A DNA stretch of 64,000 nucleotides, taken from Ferrovibrio sp. MS7. Lineage in GTDB: Bacteria; Pseudomonadota; Alphaproteobacteria; Ferrovibrionales; Ferrovibrionaceae. This document shows positions 16,474 to 25,528 of this stretch, in pieces. Both the position numbers and the translations under genes were made by a program. The notes under the pieces are model-generated. The model had not been told where the DNA came from and made no database searches. It saw only the letters and a list, made by a program, of their open reading frames with translations. Position 1 is the stretch's first letter; every line of letters begins with the position of its first letter. The stretch spans positions 976,336 through 1,040,335 of the forward strand of contig NZ_JBBKBA010000002.1 in the NCBI RefSeq assembly GCF_038404985.1. Reading direction: 5' to 3'.

Positions 16474-17376
16474 ATGTCTACCGATACCGCGGCGCGCCTG
16501 CGCGCCACGCGAACCGGCGCCACGCTTATAGGTGCCTGCGCCATCCTGCTCTGGTCCTCGCTGGCGCTGCTCACCACCTTCACAGGCGCGGTGCCGCCGC
16601 TGCAGCTGACCGGCATGACCTTCAGCATCGCCGCCCTGCTGGCATTCGGCACCTGGATCGCCCGGCGCGAAAACCCGCTCGGCTATCTGCGCCTGCCGCC
16701 TGCCATCTGGGCACTGGGTATCTTCGGCCTGTTCGGCTATCACGCACTCTACTTCGTGGCACTGAAATTCGCGCCGCCGCTGGAAGCCAGCCTGATCAAC
16801 TACCTCTGGCCGCTGCTGATCGTTGCCTTTTCCGCCTTGCTGCCGGGCGAGCGCCTGCGCTGGTTTCATGCCATCGGCGTGCTGCTCGGCCTCTGTGGCA
16901 CCGTGGTGCTGTTTCTCGGCAAGGAGATTGCCTTCGATCCGGCGCATCTGCCGGGCTTCCTCGCCGCCTTCGCCTGCGCCTTCACCTGGTCGATCTATTC
17001 CGTGCTCTGCCGCCGCGTACCCGATGTGCCGACCGGCTCGATCGGCGGCTTCTGCGCGGTTGCCGCCCTGCTCGCCTGGGGCGGGCATGGCTTATGGGAA
17101 ACCACGTTCTGGCCAGCCGATGTCACTGAATGGCTGGCGGTGCTGGCGCTCGGCCTCGGCCCTGCCGGCGGCGCCTTCTTCCTCTGGGATATCGGCATGA
17201 AGCGCGGCGATATCCGCGCGCTCGGCGCCATGGCCTATGCCACGCCGCTGCTCTCGACCTTGCTGCTGATCCTTTTCGGCAAGGGCGCCTTCACCTGGCA
17301 GGTAGCCACCGCCTGCCTGCTGATTGCCGGCGGTGCCGTGCTCGGCGCCGGGGATTTAAGGAAGAAAGCGGCCTAA
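16474..17376 (+). CDS. EamA/DMT-family metabolite exporter (YddG-like)
   Basis: 300 residues, ten hydrophobic helices in two EamA halves (GATLIGACAILLWSSLALL and PGFLAAFACAFTWSIYSVL start the repeats). The pattern is closest to the YddG group, which exports aromatic amino acids, but a substrate claim would be weak. It overlaps the convergent cupin gene by four bases at the stop codons. Confidence 0.8.
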   Translation: MSTDTAARLRATRTGATLIGACAILLWSSLALLTTFTGAVPPLQLTGMTFSIAALLAFGTWIARRENPLGYLRLPPAIWALGIFGLFGYHALYFVALKFAPPLEASLINYLWPLLIVAFSALLPGERLRWFHAIGVLLGLCGTVVLFLGKEIAFDPAHLPGFLAAFACAFTWSIYSVLCRRVPDVPTGSIGGFCAVAALLAWGGHGLWETTFWPADVTEWLAVLALGLGPAGGAFFLWDIGMKRGDIRALGAMAYATPLLSTLLLILFGKGAFTWQVATACLLIAGGAVLGAGDLRKKAA

Positions 17377-17792
17377 GGCTCCCAGCCGGGCGGTGCCAGT
17401 TCAAAACCCTTGAAGTCGAAGCCCGGCGCCACGGTGCAGCCGACCAGGGTATAGTCGCCGCTGGATTCCGCCGCCTGCCAATGGCCTGCAGGCACCACCG
17501 CCTGCGGCCGCTGGCCGGCCAGCACATCGCCGCCAAGCAACAGCCATTTCGCCTTCTCGCCTGGCGCGGCGATGCCGAGTTTCAGCGGCGCACCGGCATA
17601 GACATGCCAGATTTCGGCGGCATCAACGCGATGCCAATGCGAGCGCTCGCCGCGTTTCAAGAGAAAATAGATCGCCGTGCCATGGCTGCGGCCATCCTTA
17701 CTGGCGGCATCGCGGAAGGTTTCGGCGAAATGCCCGCCTTCGGGATGCGGCTGCAAACCCAGGGCGGCAATGATGTCGTCGGCTTCGCTCAC
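17373..17792 (-). CDS. Cupin domain protein (DUF985)
   Basis: 139 residues from a GTG start. The sequence HPEGGHFAETFRD, then FLLKRGERSHWHRVDAAEIWHVYAGAPL, and the late VAPGFDFKGFELAP, form the DUF985 cupin pattern, a small beta-barrel of uncertain function. His residues in SHWHR and EIWH would line the metal or ligand site. Confidence 0.8.
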   Translation of the reverse strand: MSEADDIIAALGLQPHPEGGHFAETFRDAASKDGRSHGTAIYFLLKRGERSHWHRVDAAEIWHVYAGAPLKLGIAAPGEKAKWLLLGGDVLAGQRPQAVVPAGHWQAAESSGDYTLVGCTVAPGFDFKGFELAPPGWEP

Positions 17793-17815
17793 GATACCCC
17801 CTATTACCCGGGCTG

Positions 17816-19210
17816 CTACTCAGGCTTGCCGATGCGGGGCGGCAGGATTTCCTCGGCCTCGGCATCAATGGCATCGCCCTGCTGTACCGTCACCTGCACA
17901 CCGGGCAGAGCCTGCGGCGGCTGCTTGCTCGGGCGGATGCCAAGCTGCGCAAGCCTACGCACACGCGGCAGCAGGCGCGAATTCACCGAGCGCGTGAAGG
18001 CTTCAAGCTGTTCGGCAGCGGTGGCGAAACCCTTGGCGGATTTCTCGGCAGCACCAAGCGCCGTCACCAGGCCATCGATCAAGAGCCGCACGGCCTCGAC
18101 GATCTGCTCCTGGTTCTCTGATTGCCTTCCGGCGAAAATGTTCACCCGCGCCATGCTGATGATCGCCGCCAGCGCCGAAGGCCCGGCGATGACGATATCC
18201 TTCTCTGCCGCCAGCCGCTCCAGCGTCGGATCGGCCTGGCGCAGCTTTTCCACCGCCGCATCATTGGGCAGCGCCATGGCGATGATGGTGCGGCTTAAAC
18301 TGCCACCACGCCCCAGCGTCTTGTACTGATCCAGCACACCCTTGCCGTATTCCTTGCTGCTGAGGCTGCGCAGATGCTGGTTCATGCGCTGTGCGAACCG
18401 CGCGAGGGCATCCTCGGCTGCCGCTTGCGTCTCGGCTTCGGCAAGATCGAGCAGGGTTTTCGACGCTTTGGAATCGATCACCAGGGCCGCATCACCCGGC
18501 AGAAACACCACGGCATCGGGCCGTTGCGTGCCGCGTTCACCATCACCAGCAACGTGGTACTGCACGATGAAATCCACCCCGGGTTCGAGGCCAAAGGATT
18601 TCAGCAGATTCTCCAGGCCGATTTCCGCCATGCGGCCGGCGCCGCCGGGATGCGAGATGGCGCGGTGGATGGTCGCCACCGTGATCTGGGTCTGGTTCAG
18701 TTGCGCCACGCTGGCGACCTGGCCGGCACTGACCTGCTCCAACCGCTGGGTCAGGGCTTCCGTGGTCTGCTTGATCGCCGCTTCCTGCTGCTGCTTGGCG
18801 GCTTCCGCCTCGCGCTTATGCTGTTCCAGCAACTGACCGGAAAGCTGCTTGCCACTTTCGAGCGTCGCAGCCTTGGCGGCCTCGGTCATCTGCTGTTTAA
18901 GCTGCTCGAAATCCACCAGCTTTTGCCGGGCCAGGGCCGCCTCGCGCTCGGCTTCGACGCGGCGGCCGAGTTCCAGTTCCTTGGCGGCGATGGCGGCATC
19001 GCGGGCAGCCATTGCCTTCTCCACCTCGATGCCATGCAGCCGGGCCTGTTCCAGCGCAGCGGCACGGTCGGCCAATGCCTGTTCCAGCCGGGCCTGGAGC
19101 GGGCCGGCCAGATCCGGCCCCTGGCCGCGGTTGACGCGCAGGTAGAGCAGCACGATGCCGCCCAGGATGAGCACCAGCAGTGGAATCGCGAGAATCAAGG
19201 CATTATCCAT
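17816..19210 (-). CDS. rmuC: DNA recombination protein RmuC
   Basis: 464 residues. One N-terminal membrane helix (ALILAIPLLVLILGGIVLLYL), then a long coiled coil (about residues 35-170, Ala/Glu/Gln/Lys-rich), then the RmuC nuclease-like domain with GRMAEIGLENLLKSFGLEPGVDF and RPDAVVFLPGDAALVIDSKAS. The Asp and the DSK lysine resemble a PD-(D/E)XK site. RmuC limits inversions and inverted-repeat rearrangement in E. coli. Single gene, next to the divergent def operon. Confidence 0.92.
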   Translation of the reverse strand: MDNALILAIPLLVLILGGIVLLYLRVNRGQGPDLAGPLQARLEQALADRAAALEQARLHGIEVEKAMAARDAAIAAKELELGRRVEAEREAALARQKLVDFEQLKQQMTEAAKAATLESGKQLSGQLLEQHKREAEAAKQQQEAAIKQTTEALTQRLEQVSAGQVASVAQLNQTQITVATIHRAISHPGGAGRMAEIGLENLLKSFGLEPGVDFIVQYHVAGDGERGTQRPDAVVFLPGDAALVIDSKASKTLLDLAEAETQAAAEDALARFAQRMNQHLRSLSSKEYGKGVLDQYKTLGRGGSLSRTIIAMALPNDAAVEKLRQADPTLERLAAEKDIVIAGPSALAAIISMARVNIFAGRQSENQEQIVEAVRLLIDGLVTALGAAEKSAKGFATAAEQLEAFTRSVNSRLLPRVRRLAQLGIRPSKQPPQALPGVQVTVQQGDAIDAEAEEILPPRIGKPE

Positions 19211-19232
19211 GCCCTAATCCATAGCAGCGGGC

Positions 19233-19261
19233 TTGACGGACCGCCAGCCCGGCCCTTATTT
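19233..19261 (+). promoter_or_regulatory. def operon promoter, probably leaderless
   Basis: TTGACG (19233-19238), 17 bases, TTATTT (19256-19261). The expected transcription start is near 19268, at or next to the def ATG, and no Shine-Dalgarno sequence precedes the ATG. Confidence 0.5.
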
Positions 19262-19268
19262 CCCTGCC

Positions 19269-19787
19269 ATGGCCCTGTTACCCATCCTTGTGGCACCCGA
19301 CCCGGTGCTGACCCAGATTTCCACAGCCGTCGAAACCGTGGACGACGACATTCGCCGTACCCTCGACGACATGCTGGAGACCATGTATGCCGCGCCCGGC
19401 ATCGGCCTGGCGGCGATCCAGGTCGGCATCCCGAAGCGCATGCTGGTGATCGACGTGTCGCGCGAGGATGAGGAAAAGCAGCCGCTTTACATCATCAACC
19501 CGGAAGTGACCTGGGTGTCGGATGACGACCAGTCCTACGAAGAGGGCTGCCTGTCGCTGCCGGAGCATTATGCCGAGGTGGTGCGCCCGGCCGAGGTGAA
19601 GATCGACTACCTGGATTACAACGGCGAAAAGCGCGAGTTGCATGCCACCGGCCTGCTCGCCATCTGCCTGCAGCATGAGATGGATCATCTCGAAGGCATC
19701 CTGTTCGTCGACCACATTTCAGCACTGAAGCGCAACATGATCCTGCGCAAGCTGGTGAAGATGAAGCGGCTCAAGGCCGACGCCTGA
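19269..19787 (+). CDS. def: Peptide deformylase
   Basis: 172 residues from ATG 19269. All three motifs are intact: GIGLAA, EGCLS (metal Cys) and HEMDH (HExxH). It removes the formyl group from nascent proteins. Translationally it is followed one base later by fmt, then truA: a formylation/tRNA maturation operon. A TTG further upstream falls inside the -35 hexamer and is rejected as a start. Confidence 0.96.
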   Translation: MALLPILVAPDPVLTQISTAVETVDDDIRRTLDDMLETMYAAPGIGLAAIQVGIPKRMLVIDVSREDEEKQPLYIINPEVTWVSDDDQSYEEGCLSLPEHYAEVVRPAEVKIDYLDYNGEKRELHATGLLAICLQHEMDHLEGILFVDHISALKRNMILRKLVKMKRLKADA

Positions 19788-19788
19788 G

Positions 19789-20724
19789 ATGGCAGCGACC
19801 GCGCAGAGGCTGCGCCTGGTTTTCATGGGCACCCCGGATTTCGCCGTGCCAGTGCTGCGCGCCTTCCTTGAAGCCGGCGACGAGATCGCCGCCGTCTATA
19901 CCCAGCCGCCGCGCCCGGCCGGCCGTGGCTACAAGCTGACGCCCTCGCCGGTGCAGGCCTTCGCTGAAAGCCGGGGCCTGCTGGTGCGCCACCCCACCAG
20001 CCTCAAGACACCCGAAGCACAGGCCGAATTCGCCGGCCTGAAAACCGACGCGGCGGTGGTGGTGGCCTATGGCCTGCTGCTGCCCAAGCCGATCCTGGAA
20101 GCACCACGGCTCGGCTGCTTCAACCTGCATGCCTCGCTGCTGCCACGCTGGCGCGGCGCTGCGCCGATCCAGCGCGCGCTGATGGCCGGCGATGCCGAGA
20201 CCGGTGTCTGCGCCATGAAAATGGATATCGGCCTCGATACCGGGCCGGTACTGGATCGCGCGGTGGTACCGATCGGCCCGCGCATGACGGTCATCGAGCT
20301 GCATGACGCGCTCGCCGAAGTTGGCGCACCGCTGATGCTGCGCGCGCTGCATGCCCATGCGCGCGGCGACTTGCAGCCCGTGCCGCAGAGTGCCGAGGGC
20401 GTGACCTATGCCGCCAAGCTGAAAAGCGACGAAGGCAAGCTCGATTGGACGAAAAGCGCCGCCGAACTCGACCGCATGATCCGGGCCCTCAATCCAGGGC
20501 CTGGTACTTTTACCGAGCTGGAAGGCGAACGGCTGAAGGTGCTGGCCGCCGAGCCGGTGGCGGCCAGGGGATTGCCGGGCACCATGCTGGATGACAAGGG
20601 CCTTGTCGCCTGCGCAGACGGTGCGCTGCGCCTGCTGCGGCTGCAGCGCCCAGGCAAGCCGGCAATGGATCTCGCGGCTTTCCTGAATGGCCGCCCGCTG
20701 CCCGCCGGCACCCGGCTCGGCTGA
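19789..20724 (+). CDS. fmt: Methionyl-tRNA formyltransferase
   Basis: 311 residues. The N-terminal formyltransferase fold shows [31 protein letters not shown] (SLLP motif) and [15 protein letters not shown]. The C-terminal OB-like tRNA-binding domain covers about residues 205-305. It formylates initiator Met-tRNA, the partner activity of the preceding deformylase. The stop overlaps the truA start by one base. Confidence 0.96.
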   Translation: MAATAQRLRLVFMGTPDFAVPVLRAFLEAGDEIAAVYTQPPRPAGRGYKLTPSPVQAFAESRGLLVRHPTSLKTPEAQAEFAGLKTDAAVVVAYGLLLPKPILEAPRLGCFNLHASLLPRWRGAAPIQRALMAGDAETGVCAMKMDIGLDTGPVLDRAVVPIGPRMTVIELHDALAEVGAPLMLRALHAHARGDLQPVPQSAEGVTYAAKLKSDEGKLDWTKSAAELDRMIRALNPGPGTFTELEGERLKVLAAEPVAARGLPGTMLDDKGLVACADGALRLLRLQRPGKPAMDLAAFLNGRPLPAGTRLG

Positions 20725-21467
20725 TGCCGCGCTACAAGCTCACGCTGGAATACCAGGGCGGGCCCTATGTCGGCTGGCAACGCCAGGAATCGGGCCGCTC
20801 GGTGCAGCAGGCGGTGGAAGAAGCCTTCGCCGCGATGCTGGGCAACAGCGAAATGCCGCAGGTTTTCGCCGCCGGCCGCACCGATGCCGGGGTGCATGCG
20901 CGCGGCCAGGTGGCGCATGTCGACCTGCCGAAGGATTTTGCACCTGAACGGCTGCTGACGGGGATGAATTTCCATCTGCGGCTGGAGCCGGTGAGTGTGC
21001 TGCGCATCGATTATGCCGCGCCTGACTTCAATGCTCGCCTGGATGCAAAGCAGCGGCATTACCTCTACCGCATCCTGACGCGGCATCCGCCGCCGACCAT
21101 CGAGGCCGGGCTGGTTTGGCATGTGCCGGTGCAGCTTGATGCCGAGGCGATGCACCAGGCAGCGCAGCGCCTGATCGGCCATCACGATTTCACCAGCTTC
21201 CGTGCCAGTGAATGCCAGGCTAAATCGCCGGTAAAGACCCTGGAAGAACTGCGCGTCGAACGCTCCGGTGCAGAAATCCATATCCATGGCCGCGCCCGCA
21301 GCTTCCTGCATCACCAGATGCGCAACATGGCCGGCACGCTGAAACTGGTCGGCGAAGGCAAGTGGAATGCCGATGACGTGAGCGCGGCTTTGGCTGCACG
21401 CGACCGCCGCGCCGCCGGGCCGACCGCGCCGCCCGATGGCCTCTACTTCATGGCTGTGGAGTATTAG
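20724..21467 (+). CDS. truA: tRNA pseudouridine(38-40) synthase
   Basis: 247 residues, usual length. The catalytic Asp lies in AAGRTDAGVHARGQVAH. The C-terminal half shows RHYLYRI and GRARSFLHHQMRNMAGTL. It modifies the anticodon arm of many tRNAs. It is last in the def-fmt-truA operon. Confidence 0.95.
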   Translation: MPRYKLTLEYQGGPYVGWQRQESGRSVQQAVEEAFAAMLGNSEMPQVFAAGRTDAGVHARGQVAHVDLPKDFAPERLLTGMNFHLRLEPVSVLRIDYAAPDFNARLDAKQRHYLYRILTRHPPPTIEAGLVWHVPVQLDAEAMHQAAQRLIGHHDFTSFRASECQAKSPVKTLEELRVERSGAEIHIHGRARSFLHHQMRNMAGTLKLVGEGKWNADDVSAALAARDRRAAGPTAPPDGLYFMAVEY

Positions 21468-21502
21468 GGCTTAGCGCCAGCCGCCATTCGCTTGCGCGCA
21501 GC

Positions 21503-22099
21503 CTAGCTGCGCCAGCCAACCGCTTCTGCCCAGAATACGAAATCGGCCTGCCGCCGGGCCCAGTTGCCGGGCGACAATTCGCCGCGATCCGCGCGTTCCT
21601 TGCGCTCGATCACGATGGCATCGGCCAGCGACACCAAGTCGATTGCCTTGCGCCGCTCATCCACCGTCTCCGGGCTTTCAATCGGCAGCGGGTTGATCTG
21701 GCCGGCTTCATCCCAGTCGAATTGCGTGCCGTAAAGTTGCGGCTTGCCTTCCATGACGCGGATGCGGTCGGTGAGGAAGGCGACATGCCAGCGCGGCACG
21801 GCGCCACGGGCGGCGGCTTCCTCGATCAGTTCGAGGCAGGCACGCATGAAATTCGGCAGGCCGATGGCATGCTGCACCACCAGGAATGCCACCGTGGCGC
21901 CATCCTCGCCAACCCGGTACTTGTCGGGCCAGCCACCCTGGTCGACGATCTCGGCCAGTTCGCGCGCATTTGCGTTGTAGACATCGCGCAGCTTTTCGTT
22001 ATAGCCCTCGAACAGCCCGCCTCCGATGGCGGCGAGTTGGCGCGCCTTGGTATCGCGTTCGAGCATCTCGAACAGGCGGCGGCGAAGTTGATCGTCCAT
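21503..22099 (-). CDS. Hypothetical protein (DUF6624-like)
   Basis: 198 residues, soluble, acidic, Glu/Arg-rich. The pattern (ML..D...R, GGWPDKYRVGEDGATVAFLVVQHA, then ALLTDRI.V.EGKPQLYGTQ) matches the DUF6624 family, for which no function is known. The conserved QHA and YGTQ stretches would be the place to look for an active site. It stands alone between truA and dapE. Confidence 0.7.
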   Translation of the reverse strand: MDDQLRRRLFEMLERDTKARQLAAIGGGLFEGYNEKLRDVYNANARELAEIVDQGGWPDKYRVGEDGATVAFLVVQHAIGLPNFMRACLELIEEAAARGAVPRWHVAFLTDRIRVMEGKPQLYGTQFDWDEAGQINPLPIESPETVDERRKAIDLVSLADAIVIERKERADRGELSPGNWARRQADFVFWAEAVGWRS

Positions 22100-22278
22100 G
22101 ACAGGTCCACTTGGCTTGATAATGGCCGGAAAGGCTTACTGCCAGACACCGGCGCACCGATTCAGCGGGCGATTCGCCACGCCTTAACCCTGCCCCGGCA
22201 ACGCGCCAACCGCAAGCATGCCGATACGGGCAGCAGCGACCGGTTTGTGCAACCGTCACATTTAGGCAGATTGATCTT

Positions 22279-23424
22279 TCAAGCGAAGTAGCGCCGCAGC
22301 ATGCCGAGATAGACATCCGTCAGCGCACGGATGTCGGCCACCCCGGCGCGCTCATCCACCTTGTGCATGGTCTGGCCGACCAGGCCGAATTCAACCACCG
22401 GGCAGTAGGCTTGAATAAACCGCGCATCAGAGGTGCCGCCAGTGGTGCTGAGTTCCGGCTGCCGGCCGGTACCTTCCGCGACCGCTTCCGCCATTGCCTG
22501 CACGAAGGGGCCGGGCTGGGTGAGGAAGGGCCGCGCGCCGTCTTCAAAAGCCACCTCGACCCTGCCTTCGCCACCCAAGCCGCAGCAGGTCTCGATCCAG
22601 GTCTTGAGGCCGGCCGAGGTCTGCTCGGTGTTGTAGCGGATATTCAGCACGGCGCGGGCCTGGGCCGGGATCACGTTGGTGGCGGCATTGCCGACATCAA
22701 CGGTGACGATTTCCAGGTTGCTCGGCTCGAAATGCGCGTTGCCGGTATCGAGCCGGCGGGTCTTGAGGGCCTGCAGGATATCCAGCAGGCGCGGCACTGG
22801 GTTATCGGCCAGATGGGGGTAGCCGACATGGCCCTGGATGCCGTTTACGGCGATGCGGGCAGTGAGCGAGCCACGCCGGCCGATTTTCATCATTTCACCG
22901 AGGCGCAACGGGTTGGTCGGCTCGCCAACCACGCAGGCGGACAGCTCTTCACCGCGATCCTTTAACCATTTCAGCACCTTATCGGTGCCGTTGATGGCCG
23001 GGCCTTCCTCATCGCCGGTGATCAGGAAGCTGATCGAGCCATCGAAGCCGGCGCCACGCTCGGCCAGGAAGCGTTCAGCAGCGGCAGCAAAGGCGGCAAT
23101 CGCGCTTTTCATGTCGGTGGCGCCACGGCCATAGAGCTGGCCATCAATGATCTCGGCGCCGAAGGGGTCGACGGTCCAGCCTTGGCGGTCGCCCACCGGC
23201 ACCACGTCGGTATGGCCGGCGAAACAGAAATTGCGCCCCCCCTTACCATGGCGGGCATAGAGGTTTTCCACATCCGGCGTGCCGGGATGGGTGAATTTCA
23301 GCCGGTGGCAGGCGAAGCCCAAGGGGGTCAGGGTGGCTTCCAGCACGCCCAGCGCGCCCAGGTCGGCGGGGGTGACGCTGGGGCAGCGGATCAGGTCTTG
23401 GGCGAGCGCAACGGGATCGATCAC
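22279..23424 (-). CDS. dapE: Succinyl-diaminopimelate desuccinylase
   Basis: 381 residues from the GTG at 23424, which has AAGGAGT upstream; the frame extends to 23466 but without support. An M20 metallopeptidase fold: [13 protein letters not shown] (metal His/Asp), [20 protein letters not shown] (catalytic Glu), and [13 protein letters not shown] at the C-terminus. It releases LL-diaminopimelate for lysine and peptidoglycan. The IS607 element ends within about 45 bases of its start codon, so its native promoter may have been displaced. Confidence 0.94.
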   Translation of the reverse strand: MIDPVALAQDLIRCPSVTPADLGALGVLEATLTPLGFACHRLKFTHPGTPDVENLYARHGKGGRNFCFAGHTDVVPVGDRQGWTVDPFGAEIIDGQLYGRGATDMKSAIAAFAAAAERFLAERGAGFDGSISFLITGDEEGPAINGTDKVLKWLKDRGEELSACVVGEPTNPLRLGEMMKIGRRGSLTARIAVNGIQGHVGYPHLADNPVPRLLDILQALKTRRLDTGNAHFEPSNLEIVTVDVGNAATNVIPAQARAVLNIRYNTEQTSAGLKTWIETCCGLGGEGRVEVAFEDGARPFLTQPGPFVQAMAEAVAEGTGRQPELSTTGGTSDARFIQAYCPVVEFGLVGQTMHKVDERAGVADIRALTDVYLGMLRRYFA

Positions 23425-23469
23425 GGGTTTACTCCTTGCCGGGGTTGCGATGTAACCGTTCCGCAATAC

Positions 23470-24687
23470 TTATACAAATCTAATCATAACTGATCTGATC
23501 TGCGGATTGCTTCCTGCTTCACTGAGGCCGGTTTCACTCAAGGTCTTGCGACCTGAGCCAGCGCCTTCCTCTCCACAGGCTGACACGGTGGAACTCACCG
23601 CCAAGTTCTTCAGATTGATCGCCGCATTCAAATCGCGATCATGTTGTGCACCGCAAGCCGGGCATGTCCAGTTTCTCACCGACAATGCCAGTGCTTCGAG
23701 CTTGTGACCACAAGTCGAGCAGGACTTGCTGCTGGCGTAGAAACGGTCAGCCACCACCAACTGACCGCCACGCACTGCCGTTTTGTAGTACAGTTGCCGA
23801 CGGAACTCGTAAAAACCCATGTCAGCGATGGAACGCGCCAGATGGCGGCTCTTCATCATCCCACGCACATTCAAGTTCTCGATGCCAATGGTGTGAAATC
23901 GGCGAGCGAGATCTGTGGTGAGCTTGTGCAGAGCATCGCTGCGAATGTCGGCAATCCGGGCATGTAGCCTCGCCAGCTTGGCTTTGGCCTTTTTCCCATT
24001 CGCCGATCCTTTGACCTTTCGGCTCAAGCTGCGCGAGAGTCGTTGTAGCCGGGCAAGCAGAGCCTTGTGTGGCTTGGGGCCAGGGATCGTTTCGCCGGTC
24101 GAGAGTGTTGCAAGCACCGAGACACCCAGATCTACACCTGCCGCGCCTTGGTTTTCGGCTGTGGAAAAGTGTGATCTGTTTGCGGTGTCCAAGACGATGC
24201 TGACAAACCAGCGGTCAGCCACACGAGACACCGTGGCCGACATGATCTTGCCTGTAAAGCGCAACGTCTCGCGCATGCGCACCCAGCCAAGATTTGGGAT
24301 GCGAATACGTGAAGCGTCGATGCAAAACTGATCATTAGTGAGCGTAAAGCGATCATGCGCGCCCTTCTTGCGGAACTGCGGGTACTTTGCACGACCAGCG
24401 AAGAAGTTCTGGAATGCCTGCCCCAACTGAATAATCGCCATCTGCGGCGCGTTCTTCGTGACTTCCAGCATCCAAGGGAACTGGTGGCGCTTGATGACGT
24501 TCAGCTGGCGCCTCAGCGCCACTTGCGAAGGCTTGGGCAGGGAGTTGTCGACCTTCCAAGCCTCGTATTGGCGCTTCCATTCGGCCAACGCCCAGTTGTA
24601 GGCAAAACGCGCCGCCCCCGCCGCACGGGCCAGATATGCGGCCTGCATGTCGTTCGGATCGAGCGCGATGCGATGGGCGATCAGCAT
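23470..24687 (-). CDS. tnpB: TnpB, RNA-guided endonuclease of IS607
   Basis: 405 residues, full length. RuvC residues are all present: Asp186 (GAAGVDLGVS), Glu270 (HTIGIENLNVRGM), Asp352 (HDRDLNAAINL). The zinc ribbon has Cys323/326/342/345 (CSTCGHK and CPACG). TnpB proteins use an omega RNA made from the element's right end to cut DNA beside a short motif, favouring element retention. Here the 3' end of the gene and the bases following it toward dapE should encode that RNA. The start overlaps the tnpA stop by seven bases. Confidence 0.93.
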   Translation of the reverse strand: MLIAHRIALDPNDMQAAYLARAAGAARFAYNWALAEWKRQYEAWKVDNSLPKPSQVALRRQLNVIKRHQFPWMLEVTKNAPQMAIIQLGQAFQNFFAGRAKYPQFRKKGAHDRFTLTNDQFCIDASRIRIPNLGWVRMRETLRFTGKIMSATVSRVADRWFVSIVLDTANRSHFSTAENQGAAGVDLGVSVLATLSTGETIPGPKPHKALLARLQRLSRSLSRKVKGSANGKKAKAKLARLHARIADIRSDALHKLTTDLARRFHTIGIENLNVRGMMKSRHLARSIADMGFYEFRRQLYYKTAVRGGQLVVADRFYASSKSCSTCGHKLEALALSVRNWTCPACGAQHDRDLNAAINLKNLAVSSTVSACGEEGAGSGRKTLSETGLSEAGSNPQIRSVMIRFV

Positions 24688-25307
24688 TGCGATGCCTCTA
24701 CCGCTTGGCGCACGCCATCAAGCAGTTTCTGGTTCGCCCGGCTACGCGACCCGTACAGACGGGCAGAAAATACCGTAATGATTTCCAACACATCCTTGGC
24801 CAAATCTTCCTCGAATGTCGCATCCTCACCCTGATTCAGAATCACCACCTCGACGGACTTTGCTTCACAGATTGCAAAGACCAGTTCTGCGCCAAAGCGG
24901 AGCAACCGGTCTTTGTGGGTGATGACCAGTCGCCCGATCTGGCCGTCGATGACGGCAACGAGTAGCTTCTTCAAGCCCTTCTTGTGGTAGTTCACGCCCG
25001 AACCAAGATCGGCAATGACCTCGAACGTCCAACCTTGCCGCTCGCAATAATGCCCCAACACCTGCTTTTGTCGCTCCAGATCATCCTTCTGGTCGTGGCT
25101 TGAGACGCGGGCATACGCAACGGTACGCCGCCGGGCATCATCTTGTACGCGAAAGAGTTCCGGTTTGAGCTTGGCAAGGTCATAGCGACGATGACCGCCG
25201 GCCGTGTGCTCGGCAGCCAGCCTGCCCGAAGCCTCCCAACGGCGCAGCGTCGTAATCGACACGCCAAGCGCCTCTGCTGCTTCACCTACACCTACCAATC
25301 TCTTCAT
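24681..25307 (-). CDS. tnpA: TnpA, IS607-type serine transposase
   Basis: 208 residues from the ATG at 25307. An N-terminal MerR-like helix-turn-helix (VGEAAEALGVSITTLRRWEASGRL) precedes a serine recombinase domain with YARVSSHDQKDDLERQ (catalytic Ser about residue 69), and HKDRLLRFG. This order, DNA-binding first, is diagnostic of IS607 transposases. Upstream 18 residues of the open frame are AT-rich non-coding sequence. Confidence 0.92.
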   Translation of the reverse strand: MKRLVGVGEAAEALGVSITTLRRWEASGRLAAEHTAGGHRRYDLAKLKPELFRVQDDARRRTVAYARVSSHDQKDDLERQKQVLGHYCERQGWTFEVIADLGSGVNYHKKGLKKLLVAVIDGQIGRLVITHKDRLLRFGAELVFAICEAKSVEVVILNQGEDATFEEDLAKDVLEIITVFSARLYGSRSRANQKLLDGVRQAVEASQC

Positions 25308-25426
25308 ATTGTAGAGATTAGAATAGTTTTGGGTAGTTTTCAAGAAATTTGTACTGGCCACTTTGTATTTCGCAGGTTCACAAGGCTGCCAAAGCCCTGA
25401 AAGTCCAGCCGTTGTGCCCGCTTGCG

Positions 25427-25482
25427 TTGACAGAGCGTCCCCCGCCCCTTATCTCTCACCCGGGCCGTTTTTCGGCCCCGGG
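25427..25482 (+). promoter_or_regulatory. secA promoter and leader hairpin
   Basis: TTGACA (25427-25432), 16 bases, TTATCT (25449-25454). At the expected transcript start a GC-rich hairpin forms: CCCGGGCCG (25459-25467), TTTTT loop, CGGCCCCGGG (25473-25482, one bulged C). The promoter lies beyond the IS607 left end, so secA should still have its own transcription. Confidence 0.6.
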
Positions 25483-25528
25483 CGCCGGTAGCGGTACCCA
25501 CACCCCAGCCGACAATCAGAGGTACGGC

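Larger units (their letters stand above)
23430..25375 (-). mobile_element. IS607-family insertion sequence (ends approximate)
   Basis: Contains overlapping tnpA (serine transposase) and tnpB (RNA-guided nuclease) and nothing else. The right end must lie between the tnpB stop (23470) and the dapE ribosome site (about 23430). The left end lies in the AT-rich stretch between tnpA and the secA promoter (about 25310-25400). IS607 elements lack terminal inverted repeats and clear target duplications, so exact edges cannot be set. Both genes look intact, so it may be active or recent. Confidence 0.8.

Noticed and set aside
25349..25528. N-terminal extension of SecA
   Set aside because: It would run through the IS607 edge, promoter and leader hairpin; known SecA proteins start with [15 protein letters not shown] sequence at 25529.
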